A DNA stretch of 64,000 bases from Arcticibacter eurypsychrophilus (lineage in GTDB: Bacteria > Bacteroidota > Bacteroidia > Sphingobacteriales > Sphingobacteriaceae). Both the position numbers and the translations under genes were made by a program. The stretch covers positions 1 through 64,000 of the forward strand of contig NZ_MDFN01000030.1 in assembly GCF_001730525.1 (NCBI RefSeq), given 5' to 3'. The notes under the pieces are model-generated. The model did no database searches, was not told where the DNA came from, and worked only from the letters and a program-made list of their open reading frames with translations. Below are positions 46,853 to 59,017 of the stretch, in pieces. The stretch's first letter is position 1; each line of letters begins with the position of its first letter.

Positions 46853-47500
46853 ATGGCTATTTACCGATTCAAGGTTACTTTTGAAGATTACGACGACGTA
46901 GTACGGGATATCGATATTAAGTCAACCCAAACATTTGAGGATTTTCATCTTGCAATACATAAAAGTACAGGGTATAATCCGGAGATGGCTTCCTCTTTTT
47001 TCGTCTGTAATGATCACTGGATCAAAAGTGATGAAATTGCATACCTCCCGTCTCAAAGAAAAATTGATAGAGGTGTTGCGCTCATGTCAAACACGAAATT
47101 GAGCCGCTTTATTGATGATCCTCACCAAAAATTTTATTATACCTTTAATTTTGAACGTCCTTATGACTTTCATATAGAACTAGTCAAAATCCTTGAAGAA
47201 GAAAACGGAAAACAATACCCTTTTCTTTCCAGAAGTATTGGTGAAGCTCCAAAAATGCCGGGTACAATACCAGTACCTCCAGCTACTACAGAAGACGATG
47301 AGGGATTTGATTTCCTTAATGAAACAGAATACGGCTATATTGAGGAAGAAACGGATGATATGGATACGGCCAATTCTGTAGAAGAATTAAATGGTGGTGC
47401 CTCTGAAGATGAAGAAGATGAATTTGCAGATGGTTTTTCTGATAACGACAGTTCCGATTCCGACGACTATGACAATAACAAAAATAAAGACGACTATTAA
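46853..47500 (+). CDS. pRiA4b ORF-3-like (IS1096 passenger TnpR-like) protein
   Basis: A 215-residue protein. Residues 1-125 resemble the pRiA4b ORF-3-like family: AIYRFKVTFEDYDDVVRDID and then DFHLAIHKSTGYNPEMASSFF. The C-terminal 75 residues are strongly acidic (EDEEDEFADGFSDNDSSDSD). The family is named after a passenger gene of an insertion sequence, but there is no transposase or terminal repeat here, so it appears to be a resident gene. It probably shares a transcript with miaA 24 bp downstream. The function is unknown. Confidence 0.75.
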   Translation: MAIYRFKVTFEDYDDVVRDIDIKSTQTFEDFHLAIHKSTGYNPEMASSFFVCNDHWIKSDEIAYLPSQRKIDRGVALMSNTKLSRFIDDPHQKFYYTFNFERPYDFHIELVKILEEENGKQYPFLSRSIGEAPKMPGTIPVPPATTEDDEGFDFLNETEYGYIEEETDDMDTANSVEELNGGASEDEEDEFADGFSDNDSSDSDDYDNNKNKDDY

Positions 47501-47524
47501 AAAATATCCTTCTAATAACAACAT

Positions 47525-48433
47525 ATGGGTTCTGATAACACGCTAATTGTTATAGCCGGACCTACTGCTATAGGTAAAACTGAACTTGCCATTAAGGTTG
47601 CTTTGAATTTTGATACTGAAATTATATCGGCAGATTCAAGGCAATTTTACAAAGAAATGAGCATTGGAAGCGCTAAGCCAAATCAAACCGAATTAGAAGC
47701 AGTTAAACATCACTTTATAGATTCCATTTCTATAGAGGAGTCTTACTCAGCAGGAAGTTTTGAAAATGAAGCCCTATTCAAACTGAATGAAATCTATCAT
47801 AAAAAGAATACAGTTGTCTTAGTTGGAGGTTCCGGTTTATTCATTAAGGCTGTTTGTGAAGGATTCGATGAATTTCCTGATGTTGATCCACTAGTAAGAG
47901 ACCTCTTAAATAAGGAATATGCTGCTAAAGGGATTCAAACTCTCCAAGATCAATTGGAGAAACTTGATCCTTCCTATGCCAAAGAAGTTGATTTGAATAA
48001 TCCTCAACGCCTTATTAGAGCTTTGGAAGTTTGCATTTCCACTGGACAGCCTTTCTCTATATACCGGTCAAATTCTATAAAACAAAACAGACCTTTTAGT
48101 TCAATAAAAATAGGTTTAAATATGGAAAGGCCATTGCTTTATGAAAGGATCAACAAAAGAGTGGACATGATGATTGTAGCTGGATTAGTTGATGAGGTAG
48201 AAAAATTAAAACCATTCAGGCATCTCAATGCCTTAAACACAGTAGGCTACTCGGAAATATTTGACTATTTAGATGGTTCTCTTAGCTTGGAGCAAGCTAT
48301 AGATAAAATAAAGCAGAATACCAGAAGATTTGCTAAACGTCAGCTTACCTGGTTCAGGAAAGATCCAGAAATAAGCTGGTTTCATCCAGAAGATTATTCC
48401 AGCATAATCTCCCATATTAATCAACAAAAATAA
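47525..48433 (+). CDS. miaA: tRNA dimethylallyltransferase
   Basis: A 302-residue enzyme that attaches a dimethylallyl group to A37 of tRNAs reading UNN codons. The P-loop GPTAIGKTEL is at residues 12-21, followed by SADSRQFYKEMSIGSAKP (catalytic Asp and substrate contacts), LNTVGYSEIFDYL, and RQLTWFRKD near the C-terminus. The length is normal. It follows the pRiA4b-like gene closely. Confidence 0.95.
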   Translation: MGSDNTLIVIAGPTAIGKTELAIKVALNFDTEIISADSRQFYKEMSIGSAKPNQTELEAVKHHFIDSISIEESYSAGSFENEALFKLNEIYHKKNTVVLVGGSGLFIKAVCEGFDEFPDVDPLVRDLLNKEYAAKGIQTLQDQLEKLDPSYAKEVDLNNPQRLIRALEVCISTGQPFSIYRSNSIKQNRPFSSIKIGLNMERPLLYERINKRVDMMIVAGLVDEVEKLKPFRHLNALNTVGYSEIFDYLDGSLSLEQAIDKIKQNTRRFAKRQLTWFRKDPEISWFHPEDYSSIISHINQQK

Positions 48434-48511
48434 GAACAAGCTATTTTGAATTTTAAACACGCTAAAAATGTGTATTTAATTCACGAAAGAAGATGTATTC
48501 AAAAAGGCACC

Positions 48512-48613
48512 TTACCGTAAAGTATTCAGCTTGATAGTCATTCCTCTTTTCATCCTGTAACCAATGCCGATCATATTAGGGTTTTGCAATAAACGGATTT
48601 CACCATTAAACGG
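48512..48613 (-). pseudogene. possible remnant of a protein C-terminus
   Basis: In the 272-bp spacer after miaA, the minus strand reads PFNGEIRLLQNPNMIGIGYR and then MKRGMTIKLNTLR before a TAA. A TAG precedes it, and coding-like sequence seems to continue in another frame. It could be the end of a decayed gene. I cannot name the family. Confidence 0.3.
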
Positions 48614-48705
48614 CTACTTTTACGTCCGCTACTTATACTTGCTATTTAGTCCTTGTCTAATAACAATAAGCATACATAGGAGGTTTCTAAATCATCCAGC
48701 TCGTA

Positions 48706-49017
48706 TTAAGCTTGTGCCGTTGGGCCTCCAAAAGTAAGCGGCACACCATTATCCTTTTGTATTTTTATTCTTCCATTCTGTTCTTCAAACTTTTCAATAT
48801 TATCTTCAAGCGCACTGAGAAGTCTTTTTGCATGCTCTGGTGTTAGTATAATCCTCGATTTAACTCTTGCCTTTGGCACTCCTGGCATTACTCTGATAAA
48901 ATCCAATACGAATTCAGTATTGGAGTGAGTAATTATAGCAAGATTGGAATAAATTCCTTCTGCAATTTCTTCTGATAATTCAATATTTAACTGATTATCT
49001 GTATTCTGTTCTTCCAT
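48706..49017 (-). CDS. DUF3467 protein
   Basis: A 103-residue protein matching the DUF3467 pattern: LSEEIAEGIYSNLAIITHSN, EFVLDFIRVMPGVPKARVKS and ILTPEHAKRLLSALEDNI. The family's function is not established. It is the last leftward gene after rpoC, but a strong terminator separates them, so it probably responds to readthrough or its own promoter. The length is typical. Confidence 0.85.
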   Translation of the reverse strand: MEEQNTDNQLNIELSEEIAEGIYSNLAIITHSNTEFVLDFIRVMPGVPKARVKSRIILTPEHAKRLLSALEDNIEKFEEQNGRIKIQKDNGVPLTFGGPTAQA

Positions 49018-49031
49018 AATGTAAAAATAAA

Positions 49032-49058
49032 AAAGTCCCCCTAAATTAGGGGGACTTT
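49032..49058 (-). terminator. terminator of the rpoB-rpoC operon
   Basis: AAAGTCCCCCT pairs perfectly with AGGGGGACTTT and is followed by T residues on the minus strand. Confidence 0.88.
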
Positions 49059-49079
49059 ATAAATAATATTTAATATAAA

Positions 49080-52000
49080 TTAAACGGCTTCTTCTAATTT
49101 CGACGCCAATAATTTATCATACTCTTCCTGAGAACCAACTATGATACGTTCATAGCTACGTAAACCAGTACCTGAAGGAATCAGGTGACCTACAATTACA
49201 TTCTCTTTCAGACCTAACAGATTATCACGTTTTCCACTAATCGCAGCTTCATTCAGAACCTTAGTAGTTTCCTGGAAAGATGCTGCTGAAATAAATGACT
49301 TCGTACCTAATGACGCACGGGTGATACCCTGAAGAACCGGACTGGATGTTGCTGCGATAGCATCGCGTGCTTCAACCAACTGCAAATCCTTACGTTTTAG
49401 AACAGAATTCTCATCCCTTAACTTACGGACAGAAATAATCTGACCTGCTTTAAAGTTTGGAGAATCACCTGCCTCAGTAACTACCTTCTTGTCATAGATA
49501 TCATCATTTTCAATCATAAAGTCCCAACGGTCAACCGCATCCTTTTCAAGGAAACGAGTATCACCTGGATCTTCAATCTGAACTTTCTGCATCATCTGGT
49601 GAACAATAACTTCAAAATGCTTATCATTTATTTTCACACCCTGCAGACGGTAAACTTCCTGAATACCATTTACCAGGTATTCCTGAACCGCAGCCGGACC
49701 TTTAATAGATAAAATATCAGCAGGAGAAATTGAACCATCAGATAATGGCATTCCCGCTTTCACGAAGTCATTATCCTGTACAAGGATGTGTTTAGATAGG
49801 GGCACAAGATATTTCTTAAGCTGTCCATCTTTAGATTCGATAGAAATCTCACGATTACCACGTTTCACACCACCCAATGTTACCACACCATCAATCTCCG
49901 TTACAACTGCAGGATTTGATGGGTTACGTGCTTCAAACAATTCCGTTACACGTGGTAGACCACCCGTAATATCCCTTGTTTTACCAGTTGAACGAGGAAT
50001 CTTAGCAATTACCTCTCCCATCTTAATCTTAGCACCTTCATCAACCGAGATATGAGCTCCTACCGGGATGTTATATCCTTTCACAATCTGAGCTTGACCA
50101 TCAGCAATCTGAATTACCGGATTCTTTGTCTTATCACGGGTATCAATGATTACTTTTTCTCTGTGACCAGTCTGCTCATCAGACTCTTCACGGAAAGTAA
50201 CCCCTTCAATTACCGCTTCAAAAGCAACTCTACCTGTAAATTCAGAGATGATAACGGCATTGTATGGATCCCAGCTACAAATTCTGTCGCCTTTTACCAA
50301 CTGCTGTCCTTCTTTAACATACAAGTAAGAACCGTAAGGAATGTTATTTGTCATAATCATTCTTCCTGTTCCAGCTTCTATGATACGGAACTCACCTGAA
50401 CGTCCAAGAACTACCTCTACCGGACCTTCTTCAGTTTCGTAAGGAACAGTTCTGATATTTTCAAACTCGATAATACCTTCAAACTTCGCGTTGATCTGAG
50501 ATTCAGCAGCGATATTCGATGCAGTACCCCCAACGTGGAACGTACGAAGTGTTAACTGTGTTCCCGGTTCCCCAATGGACTGTGCAGCAATTACACCGAC
50601 AGCTTCACCAGCCTGAACACGTTTACCAGAGGCAAGGTTACGACCATAACATAGCGCACAAACACCTCTTTTATTTTCACAAGTAAGAACGGAACGAATT
50701 TCGATACCTTCAAGTGATGAGTTTTCAATGTTGTGACCTATATGCTCAGTAATATCCTGATTTGCATAAACCAAAAGTTCTCCGGTGATAGGATCATAAA
50801 CATCATGTAATGATGTTCTACCTAAAATCCGGTCGTATAATGGTTCAACAACATCTTCATTATCCTTAAGCGCAGTTGTATAAGTACCTCTTAAAGTACC
50901 ACAATCAGTTTCACTCACGATCATGTCCTGAGCAACGTCATGCAAACGACGAGTTAAATAACCCGCATCTGCTGTTTTAAGAGCCGTATCCGCAAGTCCT
51001 TTACGTGCACCGTGAGTAGAGATAAAGTATTCCAATACCGTTAGTCCTTCTTTAAAGTTAGACAAAATCGGATTCTCAATAATTTCACCTCCTGAACCTG
51101 ATTTCTGAGGCTTAGCCATCAGACCACGCATTCCACAAAGCTGGCGAATCTGCTCCTTTGAACCACGCGCACCTGAGTCAAGCATCATGTATACCGAGTT
51201 GAACCCTTGATTATCATTAGACAAAATATCCATCACATTCGCTGTTAAACGATTGTTGATACGGGTCCAGATATCGATAATCTGATTGTAACGCTCGTTA
51301 TTAGTAATGAAACCCATGTTGTAGTTACTCATTACCTCTTCAACTTCCTTAGTAGCCTGAGCAATCAATGTAACCTTAGCCTCCGGAATATTTAAATCCT
51401 GAAGATTAAAGGAAAGACCACCATGGAACGCCATCCGGAATCCTAATTCCTTAATATCATCAAGGAATTGAGCGGCACGTGCCATACCGGTAGCTTTAAC
51501 TACCTCACCAATAATATCACGAAGTGATTTCTTAGTTAAAAGTTCATTGATATAACCCACTTCTTCCGGTACCATTTCATTAAACAGCACACGACCTACA
51601 GTAGTGTCGATGATTTTGCTGACAATAGAACCGTCTTTTTCTTTCTCTTTTGCCTTTACCTTAATAAATGCATGAAGATCGATCTTCCTTTCATTGTAAG
51701 CAATGATCACCTCTTCAGCAGAATAGAAAGTCTGACCCTGTCCCTTAATAACTCGTTCTGCATCAGTCTTACGGCCTTTAGTGATATAATAAAGACCCAA
51801 AACCATATCCTGAGAAGGTACGGTAATAGGAGTACCATTTGCAGGATTCAGAATGTTATGAGAAGCAAGCATCAAAATCTGAGCTTCCAATACGGCAGCA
51901 TGACCCAAAGGTAAATGAACAGCCATCTGGTCACCGTCAAAATCCGCATTAAAGGCAGTACAGACAAGAGGGTGCAACTGAATCGCTTTACCTTCAATCA

Positions 52001-53363
52001 GCTTTGGCTGAAAAGATTGGATACCTAAACGATGAAGCGTAGGCGCACGATTAAGCAATACAGGATGTCCTTTTAGTACGTTTTCTAATATATCCCAAAC
52101 GATAGGATCCTTACGATCAACGATTTTCTTAGCAGACTTCACTGTTTTGACCACACCTCTTTCTATCATCTTACGAATGATAAACGGTTTGAACAACTCA
52201 GCAGCCATATCCTTTGGCAAACCACACTCATGAAGTTTCAAACTCGGTCCAACAACAATTACCGAACGAGCTGAATAATCCACACGTTTACCTAATAGAT
52301 TCTGACGGAAACGACCTTGCTTACCTTTCAAAATATCTGAAAGAGACTTAAGGGCACGATTTCCTTCAGTTTTAACCGCATTTACTTTACGTGAATTATC
52401 AAATAAAGAGTCAACAGCTTCCTGTAACATACGTTTTTCATTACGTAAAATTACTTCCGGAGCCTTGATCTCGATCAAACGTTTCAAACGATTGTTACGG
52501 ATAATTACACGACGGTATAAGTCATTTAAATCCGAAGTAGCAAAACGGCCACCTTCCAGAGGAACTAAAGGACGTAACTCAGGAGGTATAACAGGAACGA
52601 TTTTAACGATCATCCATTCAGGACGATTTTCAATGTTCTTGCGAGCACCTCTGAAAGATTCTACAACATGAAGACGTTTAAGGGCTTCATTTTTACGTTG
52701 CTGAGAAGTTTCGTTAGCTGCCTGGTGACGAAGATCATACGATTGCTGATCAAGGTCCAGACGTTTTAACAATTCTTCAAGAGCTTCCGCTCCCATCTTG
52801 GCCAAAAACTTTTGAGGATCTTTATCATCAAGATATTGATTTTCCTTAGGAAGCGTATCCAGAATATCTAAATATTCCTCTTCAGTAAGAAAATCCATTT
52901 TGTTGATACCATCAGCCTCTTTAATACCTGGCTGAATAACAACATAACGCTCGTAATAAATGATAAGATCAAGTTTCTTAGTAGGCAAGCCTAGTAAATA
53001 ACCAATTTTATTAGGTAAAGAACGGAAGTACCAGATATGCGCTACGGGAACCACCAAATTGATGTGTCCCATACGCTCACGACGTACTTTTTTCTCTGTT
53101 ACCTCAACACCGCAACGATCACAAACGATACCCTTATAACGGATACGTTTGTATTTACCGCAATGACATTCGTAATCCTTTACCGGACCGAATATACGCT
53201 CACAAAATAAACCATCACGTTCCGGTTTGTAAGTACGATAATTAATCGTTTCAGGCTTTAAAACTTCACCGCTTGAACGCTCCAGAATTGATTCTGGAGA
53301 GGCCAAGCTTATCGTAATCGATGTGAAATTGCTCTTTATTTTATTATCCTTTTTATAAGACAT
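49080..53363 (-). CDS. rpoC: RNA polymerase subunit beta'
   Basis: A 1,427-residue catalytic subunit. The N-terminal zinc ribbon has [13 protein letters not shown] and CDRCG. The active-site motif is [12 protein letters not shown], the bridge and trigger regions include [17 protein letters not shown], and a second zinc site lies in [19 protein letters not shown]. The length agrees with Bacteroidota RpoC. It follows rpoB by 28 bp and ends at a strong terminator. Confidence 0.98.
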   Translation of the reverse strand: MSYKKDNKIKSNFTSITISLASPESILERSSGEVLKPETINYRTYKPERDGLFCERIFGPVKDYECHCGKYKRIRYKGIVCDRCGVEVTEKKVRRERMGHINLVVPVAHIWYFRSLPNKIGYLLGLPTKKLDLIIYYERYVVIQPGIKEADGINKMDFLTEEEYLDILDTLPKENQYLDDKDPQKFLAKMGAEALEELLKRLDLDQQSYDLRHQAANETSQQRKNEALKRLHVVESFRGARKNIENRPEWMIVKIVPVIPPELRPLVPLEGGRFATSDLNDLYRRVIIRNNRLKRLIEIKAPEVILRNEKRMLQEAVDSLFDNSRKVNAVKTEGNRALKSLSDILKGKQGRFRQNLLGKRVDYSARSVIVVGPSLKLHECGLPKDMAAELFKPFIIRKMIERGVVKTVKSAKKIVDRKDPIVWDILENVLKGHPVLLNRAPTLHRLGIQSFQPKLIEGKAIQLHPLVCTAFNADFDGDQMAVHLPLGHAAVLEAQILMLASHNILNPANGTPITVPSQDMVLGLYYITKGRKTDAERVIKGQGQTFYSAEEVIIAYNERKIDLHAFIKVKAKEKEKDGSIVSKIIDTTVGRVLFNEMVPEEVGYINELLTKKSLRDIIGEVVKATGMARAAQFLDDIKELGFRMAFHGGLSFNLQDLNIPEAKVTLIAQATKEVEEVMSNYNMGFITNNERYNQIIDIWTRINNRLTANVMDILSNDNQGFNSVYMMLDSGARGSKEQIRQLCGMRGLMAKPQKSGSGGEIIENPILSNFKEGLTVLEYFISTHGARKGLADTALKTADAGYLTRRLHDVAQDMIVSETDCGTLRGTYTTALKDNEDVVEPLYDRILGRTSLHDVYDPITGELLVYANQDITEHIGHNIENSSLEGIEIRSVLTCENKRGVCALCYGRNLASGKRVQAGEAVGVIAAQSIGEPGTQLTLRTFHVGGTASNIAAESQINAKFEGIIEFENIRTVPYETEEGPVEVVLGRSGEFRIIEAGTGRMIMTNNIPYGSYLYVKEGQQLVKGDRICSWDPYNAVIISEFTGRVAFEAVIEGVTFREESDEQTGHREKVIIDTRDKTKNPVIQIADGQAQIVKGYNIPVGAHISVDEGAKIKMGEVIAKIPRSTGKTRDITGGLPRVTELFEARNPSNPAVVTEIDGVVTLGGVKRGNREISIESKDGQLKKYLVPLSKHILVQDNDFVKAGMPLSDGSISPADILSIKGPAAVQEYLVNGIQEVYRLQGVKINDKHFEVIVHQMMQKVQIEDPGDTRFLEKDAVDRWDFMIENDDIYDKKVVTEAGDSPNFKAGQIISVRKLRDENSVLKRKDLQLVEARDAIAATSSPVLQGITRASLGTKSFISAASFQETTKVLNEAAISGKRDNLLGLKENVIVGHLIPSGTGLRSYERIIVGSQEEYDKLLASKLEEAV

Positions 53364-53391
53364 AGCTCTTTATAAAGTTAAACCTTTGTAA

Positions 53392-56300
53392 CTAATCTAA
53401 CGTGATGTCTAAACCAAGACCTCTTAATTCATGAACCAATACGTTGAATGATTCCGGAACTGAAGGAGTTGGAAGGGTTTCACCCTTAACAATCGCTTCA
53501 TAAGTCTTAGCACGTCCTACCACGTCATCCGATTTAACGGTCAATATTTCCTGAAGAATATTAGCTGCTCCAAATGCTTCAAGTGCCCAAACTTCCATCT
53601 CACCAAAACGCTGACCCCCAAATTGAGCTTTACCACCCAATGGTTGTTGTGTAATTAATGAATATGGTCCAATTGAACGCGCATGCATCTTATCATCAAC
53701 CATGTGTCCAAGTTTCAGCATGTATATAATACCTACTGTTGTTGGCTGGTCAAAACGATCGCCGGTTAAGCCATTATACAAATAGGTACGGCCTGAAGGT
53801 GGAACCCCGGCTTTAGCAACCCATTCTTCTACTTCTTCATGTGAAGCACCATCAAAGATTGGTGTAGCAAACTTTATTCCAAGTTCTTTACCTGCCCAGC
53901 CTAATACAGTTTCGTAAATCTGTCCAAGGTTCATACGGGAAGGCACACCCAGTGGGTTAAGTACGATATCTACAGGTGTTCCGTCTTCCAGGAATGGCAT
54001 ATCTTCATCACGAACGATTCTTGCCACAATACCCTTGTTTCCGTGACGACCAGCCATCTTATCACCAACCTTAAGCTTACGCTTTTTGGCAATATAAACC
54101 TTAGCCATCTGAACAATACCTGAAGGTAACTCATCACCTACACTGATTGCAAACTTATCTCTCTTGTAAGCACCAAGTTCTTCGTTAAGCTTAATGTTAT
54201 AGTTATGCAGTAAAGCTTTAATCAAGTCATTTTTGTCATCATCAGTAGTCCATTTTGTAGGATTGATGTTGGCATATTCCAACTCAGTAAGTATTTTCTG
54301 CGTAAACTTAGCACCCTTAGGCACAAGAAGCTCCTTGTAAACATTAAACACTCCTTGCGAAGTCTTACCATTTACGATAGTGAACAACTTTTCAATCAAA
54401 CTTTCTTTCAGACTCTTAGAAGCTCTGTTATGAGAAGAATCCAGTTTTTCCAACTGTGCTTTTTCTTCCGCTTTAGAAGTTTTCTTCGCACGTGAAAACA
54501 GCTTAGTGTCAATTACCACACCCCTTATAGAAGGAGGAGTTTTCAACGAAGCATCTTTCACATCACCTGCTTTATCACCAAAGATTGCTCTTAATAGTTT
54601 TTCTTCAGGAGAAGGATCAGATTCACCTTTCGGAGTAATCTTACCAATCAAAATATCACCTTCTTTTACTTCAGCCCCAACGCGAATGATACCATTCTCA
54701 TCAAGATCTTTAGTAGCTTCTTCAGAAACATTAGGAATATCAGGAGTCAATTCTTCTTCACCACGTTTCGTATCACGAACTTCAAGTTCGAATTCTTCAA
54801 TATGTAATGAAGTGAAGATATCCTGAGATACTACACGCTCAGAGATTACAATAGCATCCTCAAAGTTGAAACCCTGCCAAGGCATAAATGCCACTTTAAG
54901 ATTTCTACCTAATGCTAATTCACCATTCTGTGTCGCATATCCTTCACAAAGAACTTCACCCTTTTCAACCCGTTGTCCTTTTTTAACAATAGGCTTCAAA
55001 TTGATACAAGTACTCTGATTCGTTTTCTTAAATTTAATTAAGTTATATGATTTTGACTCGCCGTCGAAAGAAACCAATATATCATCATCATTACGATCAT
55101 AAATAATACGGATTTCATTTGCATCAACATAATCAACCACACCACTGCCTTCCGCATTAATCAAGGTACGTGAATCACGTGCCACACGACCTTCAAGACC
55201 TGTACCAACTACAGGAGCTTCCGGACGCAATAATGGAACAGCCTGACGTTGCATATTCGAGCCCATCAAGGCACGATTCGCATCATCATGTTCAAGGAAA
55301 GGAATCAATGACGCTGCGATTGAAGTAATCTGATTCGGAGCAATGTCAATTAAATCAAGTCTCTCCGGTTCAATAACCGGGAAGTCACCTTCAAATCTGG
55401 CTTTAACCTTAGGTGTTGCAAACACACCGTGTTCATCATAATGTGCATTCGCCTGAGCAATGGTTTTACCATCCTCATCCTCAGCAGAAAGATAAATAAC
55501 AGGTTCTTCAACTACCACACGCCCTTTATCTACCTTAAGGTAAGGGGTTTCGATAAATCCAAGATTGTTTATTTTCGCATGCACAGCAAGAGAAGAGATC
55601 AATCCAATATTCGGACCTTCCGGAGTCTCAATTGTACAAAGGCGACCATAATGCGTATAATGAACATCACGAACTTCGAAACCAGCACGTTCTCTGGAAA
55701 GACCACCAGGGCCTAAAGCCGAAAGACGGCGTTTATGTGTAATCTCAGCAAGTGGATTGGTTTGATCCATAAACTGGGATAACTGATTGGTACCAAAGAA
55801 AGAGTTGATTACCGATGACAACGTACGTGCATTGATCAGATCCGTTGGCGTAAACACTTCGTTATCACGAATGTTCATACGTTCACGGATTGTTCTTGCC
55901 ATACGAGCCAAACCAACACCAAACTGGGCGTATAACTGCTCACCTACCGTACGTACACGACGATTAGATAAATGGTCAATATCATCCACTTCAGCCTTAG
56001 AGTTGATCAGTTTGATCAGGTATTTAACAATAGCAATAATATCATCTTTCGTAAGCACCTTAGTTTCTTCAGAAGTACTAAGCTTAAGCTTACGGTTGAT
56101 ACGGTAACGACCTACATCTCCTAAATCATAACGTTTGTCTGAGAAGAACAAGCGGTCGATAATACCACGTGCAGTTTCTTCATCAGGTGGTTCTGCGTTA
56201 CGCAACTGCCTGTAGATGTGTTCCACGGCTTCTTTTTCGGAGTTAGAAGTATCCTTTTGAAGCGTGTTATATATAATCGAATAATCTGCGTTATTAGAAG

Positions 56301-57198
56301 CATCTTCCTTTGTCAGGATAATACTTTTAACTCCTGCATCAATGATCATATCAATATGATCTTCAGAAAGTACAGTTTCACGCTCCAGGATGATTTCGTT
56401 ACGGTCGATAGAAACTACCTCACCTGTATCCTCATCCACAAAGTCTTCCACCCACTTCTTCAGAACCCTTGCTGCAAGCCTACGACCTACATATTTCTTT
56501 AAGCCTGATTTACTGACCTTAACCTCATCAGCAAGTTCAAATAATTCAAGAATATCTTTATCCGAATCATAACCAATTGCACGAAGCAAGGTTGTAACCG
56601 GAAACTTTTTCTTACGGTCAATGTAAGCATACATGACGTTATTTACGTCAGTCGCGAACTCAATCCATGATCCTTTAAATGGAATTACACGGGCTGAATA
56701 CAATTTACTACCGTTAGTATGACGGCTTTGTCCAAAGAACACTCCCGGTGACCGATGTAACTGAGACACAATAACACGTTCAGCACCATTGATTACAAAC
56801 GTTCCTTTAGGAGTCATATAAGGGATAGTCCCCAAATAAACATCCTGAACAATCGTTTCAAAGTCTTCATGCTCTTCATCATTACATGATAAACGCAATT
56901 TTGCTTTTAATGGAACACTGTGAGTTAAACCACGTTCAATACATTCCTGAATGGAATACCGGGGTGGATCTACAAAATAATCAAGAAACTCTAAAACGAA
57001 GATATTTCTTGAATCAGAAATCGGGAAGTTTTCAGCAAAAACCTTAAACAATCCTTCCTGATGGCGGTTGTCAGAGGTTGTTTCGAGCTGAAAAAACTCC
57101 CTGAAAGATTTCAGTTGCACATCCAGAAAATCGGGATAGTCGATTACGTGTTTGCTGGTCGCAAAGTTTATTCTTTCGCTTTGATTTTTGGTTGCCAA
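53392..57198 (-). CDS. rpoB: RNA polymerase subunit beta
   Basis: A 1,268-residue subunit. The rifampicin-pocket region reads [20 protein letters not shown] followed by [16 protein letters not shown], which is the sensitive wild-type pattern. The C-terminal clamp part with [20 protein letters not shown] is intact. The start [16 protein letters not shown] is the first ATG. A GC-rich hairpin lies in the 148-bp spacer from rplL and may tune polymerase expression relative to the L10-L12 genes. Confidence 0.98.
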   Translation of the reverse strand: MATKNQSERINFATSKHVIDYPDFLDVQLKSFREFFQLETTSDNRHQEGLFKVFAENFPISDSRNIFVLEFLDYFVDPPRYSIQECIERGLTHSVPLKAKLRLSCNDEEHEDFETIVQDVYLGTIPYMTPKGTFVINGAERVIVSQLHRSPGVFFGQSRHTNGSKLYSARVIPFKGSWIEFATDVNNVMYAYIDRKKKFPVTTLLRAIGYDSDKDILELFELADEVKVSKSGLKKYVGRRLAARVLKKWVEDFVDEDTGEVVSIDRNEIILERETVLSEDHIDMIIDAGVKSIILTKEDASNNADYSIIYNTLQKDTSNSEKEAVEHIYRQLRNAEPPDEETARGIIDRLFFSDKRYDLGDVGRYRINRKLKLSTSEETKVLTKDDIIAIVKYLIKLINSKAEVDDIDHLSNRRVRTVGEQLYAQFGVGLARMARTIRERMNIRDNEVFTPTDLINARTLSSVINSFFGTNQLSQFMDQTNPLAEITHKRRLSALGPGGLSRERAGFEVRDVHYTHYGRLCTIETPEGPNIGLISSLAVHAKINNLGFIETPYLKVDKGRVVVEEPVIYLSAEDEDGKTIAQANAHYDEHGVFATPKVKARFEGDFPVIEPERLDLIDIAPNQITSIAASLIPFLEHDDANRALMGSNMQRQAVPLLRPEAPVVGTGLEGRVARDSRTLINAEGSGVVDYVDANEIRIIYDRNDDDILVSFDGESKSYNLIKFKKTNQSTCINLKPIVKKGQRVEKGEVLCEGYATQNGELALGRNLKVAFMPWQGFNFEDAIVISERVVSQDIFTSLHIEEFELEVRDTKRGEEELTPDIPNVSEEATKDLDENGIIRVGAEVKEGDILIGKITPKGESDPSPEEKLLRAIFGDKAGDVKDASLKTPPSIRGVVIDTKLFSRAKKTSKAEEKAQLEKLDSSHNRASKSLKESLIEKLFTIVNGKTSQGVFNVYKELLVPKGAKFTQKILTELEYANINPTKWTTDDDKNDLIKALLHNYNIKLNEELGAYKRDKFAISVGDELPSGIVQMAKVYIAKKRKLKVGDKMAGRHGNKGIVARIVRDEDMPFLEDGTPVDIVLNPLGVPSRMNLGQIYETVLGWAGKELGIKFATPIFDGASHEEVEEWVAKAGVPPSGRTYLYNGLTGDRFDQPTTVGIIYMLKLGHMVDDKMHARSIGPYSLITQQPLGGKAQFGGQRFGEMEVWALEAFGAANILQEILTVKSDDVVGRAKTYEAIVKGETLPTPSVPESFNVLVHELRGLGLDITLD

Positions 57199-57295
57199 TG
57201 GATTACGATTTTAGTTTATCAAAACTGTGACTTATCGGGCATCTTGTAAACCATGTCGTAAGTCAAACAACTATGGGTACAATACAAACAACAAT

Positions 57296-57319
57296 AGACC
57301 CCGGTGAAAACCGGAGTCT
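57296..57319 (-). terminator. possible attenuator between rplL and rpoB
   Basis: AGACTCCGG pairs with CCGGGGTCT (one wobble) around a 6-nt loop, in the spacer before rpoB. The downstream stretch is only moderately T-rich, so partial termination is more likely than full. Confidence 0.55.
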
Positions 57320-57346
57320 AAAGTATAAATTTATTGAGTCAAGAAA

Positions 57347-57721
57347 TTACTTAACTTCAACTACAGCTCCTGCGTCTTCTAATTGTTTCTTCAGGGATTC
57401 AGCTTCTTCTTTAGATACACCTACTTTTACTTCTTTCGGAGCACCATCAACTAAATCTTTTGCTTCTTTCAGTCCAAGACCAGTAAGGTCTTTTACCAAT
57501 TTAACAACTGCTAATTTAGCACCACCTGCTTCTTTAAGGATCACGTCAAACGTAGTTTTTTCCTCAACAGCAGCAGGTCCATCGTTAGAAGGAGCAGCAG
57601 CTGCTACTGCAGCAGCAGCAGGCTCAATACCATATTCATCTTTTAAGATCTGAGCTAGCTCGTTAACTTCTTTTACAGTCAAGTTTACTAATTGCTCAGC
57701 AAACGCTTTTAAATCTGCCAT
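57347..57721 (-). CDS. rplL: ribosomal protein bL12 (L7/L12)
   Basis: A 124-residue stalk protein. The N-terminal dimerisation helices ([19 protein letters not shown]) are followed by an Ala-rich hinge (about residues 34-50). The C-terminal domain carries [20 protein letters not shown] and [19 protein letters not shown], which recruits translation factors. It lies 56 bp after rplJ. Confidence 0.98.
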   Translation of the reverse strand: MADLKAFAEQLVNLTVKEVNELAQILKDEYGIEPAAAAVAAAAPSNDGPAAVEEKTTFDVILKEAGGAKLAVVKLVKDLTGLGLKEAKDLVDGAPKEVKVGVSKEEAESLKKQLEDAGAVVEVK

Positions 57722-57777
57722 TGTATTTAAATTTTAATATATTTCTTTTAAATTATAAGAGCTTACAGGTGCCTTAC

Positions 57778-58296
57778 TTAACCTCTTTCTTGTAATGTTT
57801 TAACTAAGCCTGCAAGTTTAGCACCACCAGATAATAATCCGGAAATAACGTTCTTAGCAGGAGATTGTAACAATGCGATAACGTCTCCAACAAGTTCTTC
57901 CTTAGATTTAAGGGTAACAAGTGCGTCTAACTGGTTATCACCGATAAATATAGCGCTATCAATATAAGCACCCTTTAAAAGTGGTTTATCACCAGTCTTT
58001 CTTAGTTCCTTGATCAATTTCGCAGGAGCATTAGCTACTGTTGAAAATGAGATACTCGAGGCACCTTTTAACACTTCACTGAACTCTGTAGGATCAACAC
58101 CTGCTGCTTCAATAGCTTTAAGGATTAACGTATTCTTTGCTACCTGAATTGTGATTCCGTTTTCAAAAAACTTACGTCTGATCTTATTTACCTTTGCAAC
58201 TGAAAGATTAGCAGTATCGGTGATGTAGAAATTACCGTATTCTTTAATCTGTTCGGTAAGGGCTTGAACAATTTCTTGTTTCTCTTCTTTTCTCAT
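57778..58296 (-). CDS. rplJ: ribosomal protein uL10
   Basis: A 172-residue stalk base protein. The N-terminal rRNA-binding domain starts RKEEKQEIVQALTEQIKEYG, with the central IRRKFFENGITIQVAKNTLI. The C-terminal helix that carries L12 dimers ends VISGLLSGGAKLAGLVKTL. Only 2 bp separate it from rplA, so the usual L10 leader is not upstream of rplJ itself. Confidence 0.98.
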   Translation of the reverse strand: MRKEEKQEIVQALTEQIKEYGNFYITDTANLSVAKVNKIRRKFFENGITIQVAKNTLILKAIEAAGVDPTEFSEVLKGASSISFSTVANAPAKLIKELRKTGDKPLLKGAYIDSAIFIGDNQLDALVTLKSKEELVGDVIALLQSPAKNVISGLLSGGAKLAGLVKTLQERG

Positions 58297-58298
58297 GA

Positions 58299-58997
58299 TT
58301 AGATTCCCCCTACTGATTTAGTTTCAACTTTTATTCCAGGTGACATAGTAGAAGAGATATGAACACTCTTAAAATATGTTCCTTTTGATGCTGATGGTTT
58401 TAATTTAGATAATGTTTGAAGAACTTCCAACGCATTTTCGTAGATTTTATCAGCACTAAAAGATGCTTTTCCAATTGACGTATGGATAATTCCAGTCTTG
58501 TCAACCTTGAAGTCAATTTTACCTGCTTTAACATCTGTTACTGCTTTACCTACATCTGTAGTTACAGTACCAGATTTTGGATTCGGCATCAGGTTACGGG
58601 GACCTAAAATACGTCCAAGTCTACCTACTTTTGCCATCACACTAGGCATGGTGATAATGATATCCACATCTGTCCATCCCCCCTCTATTTTGGCGATATA
58701 CTCATCCAGTCCTACAAAATCTGCTCCTGCAGCTTTAGCTTCTTCTTCCTTATCAGGAGTTACTAAAGCTAAAACACGAACAGTCTTGCCTGTACCATGA
58801 GGTAGAGTCGCAATACCACGAACCATTTGATTTGCTTTACGAGGATCAACGCCCAAACGAACATCGATATCTACGGAAGCATCAAATTTGGCTGTCGTGA
58901 TTTCCTTAACCAATGCCGCAGCATCAACTAAAGAATATGACTTTCCAACCTCAATTTTGGAGAGTGCCATTTTTTGATTTTTTGATAATCTAGCCAC
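58299..58997 (-). CDS. rplA: ribosomal protein uL1
   Basis: A 232-residue L1-stalk protein. [20 protein letters not shown] and [17 protein letters not shown] mark the N-terminal domain. [20 protein letters not shown], the best conserved uL1 signature, is intact. It binds 23S rRNA and, in other bacteria, represses its own operon. It follows rplK by about 20 bp. Confidence 0.98.
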   Translation of the reverse strand: MARLSKNQKMALSKIEVGKSYSLVDAAALVKEITTAKFDASVDIDVRLGVDPRKANQMVRGIATLPHGTGKTVRVLALVTPDKEEEAKAAGADFVGLDEYIAKIEGGWTDVDIIITMPSVMAKVGRLGRILGPRNLMPNPKSGTVTTDVGKAVTDVKAGKIDFKVDKTGIIHTSIGKASFSADKIYENALEVLQTLSKLKPSASKGTYFKSVHISSTMSPGIKVETKSVGGI

Positions 58998-59017
58998 TTC
59001 TTAACTGATTTAATTAA

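Noticed and set aside
46853-47500. Insertion sequence at the pRiA4b/IS1096-passenger-like gene
   Set aside because: No transposase, inverted repeats or target duplication flank it.
49786-50399. Plus-strand reading frames opposite rpoC and rpoB
   Set aside because: They are antisense shadows of strongly conserved genes, without conserved sequence of their own.
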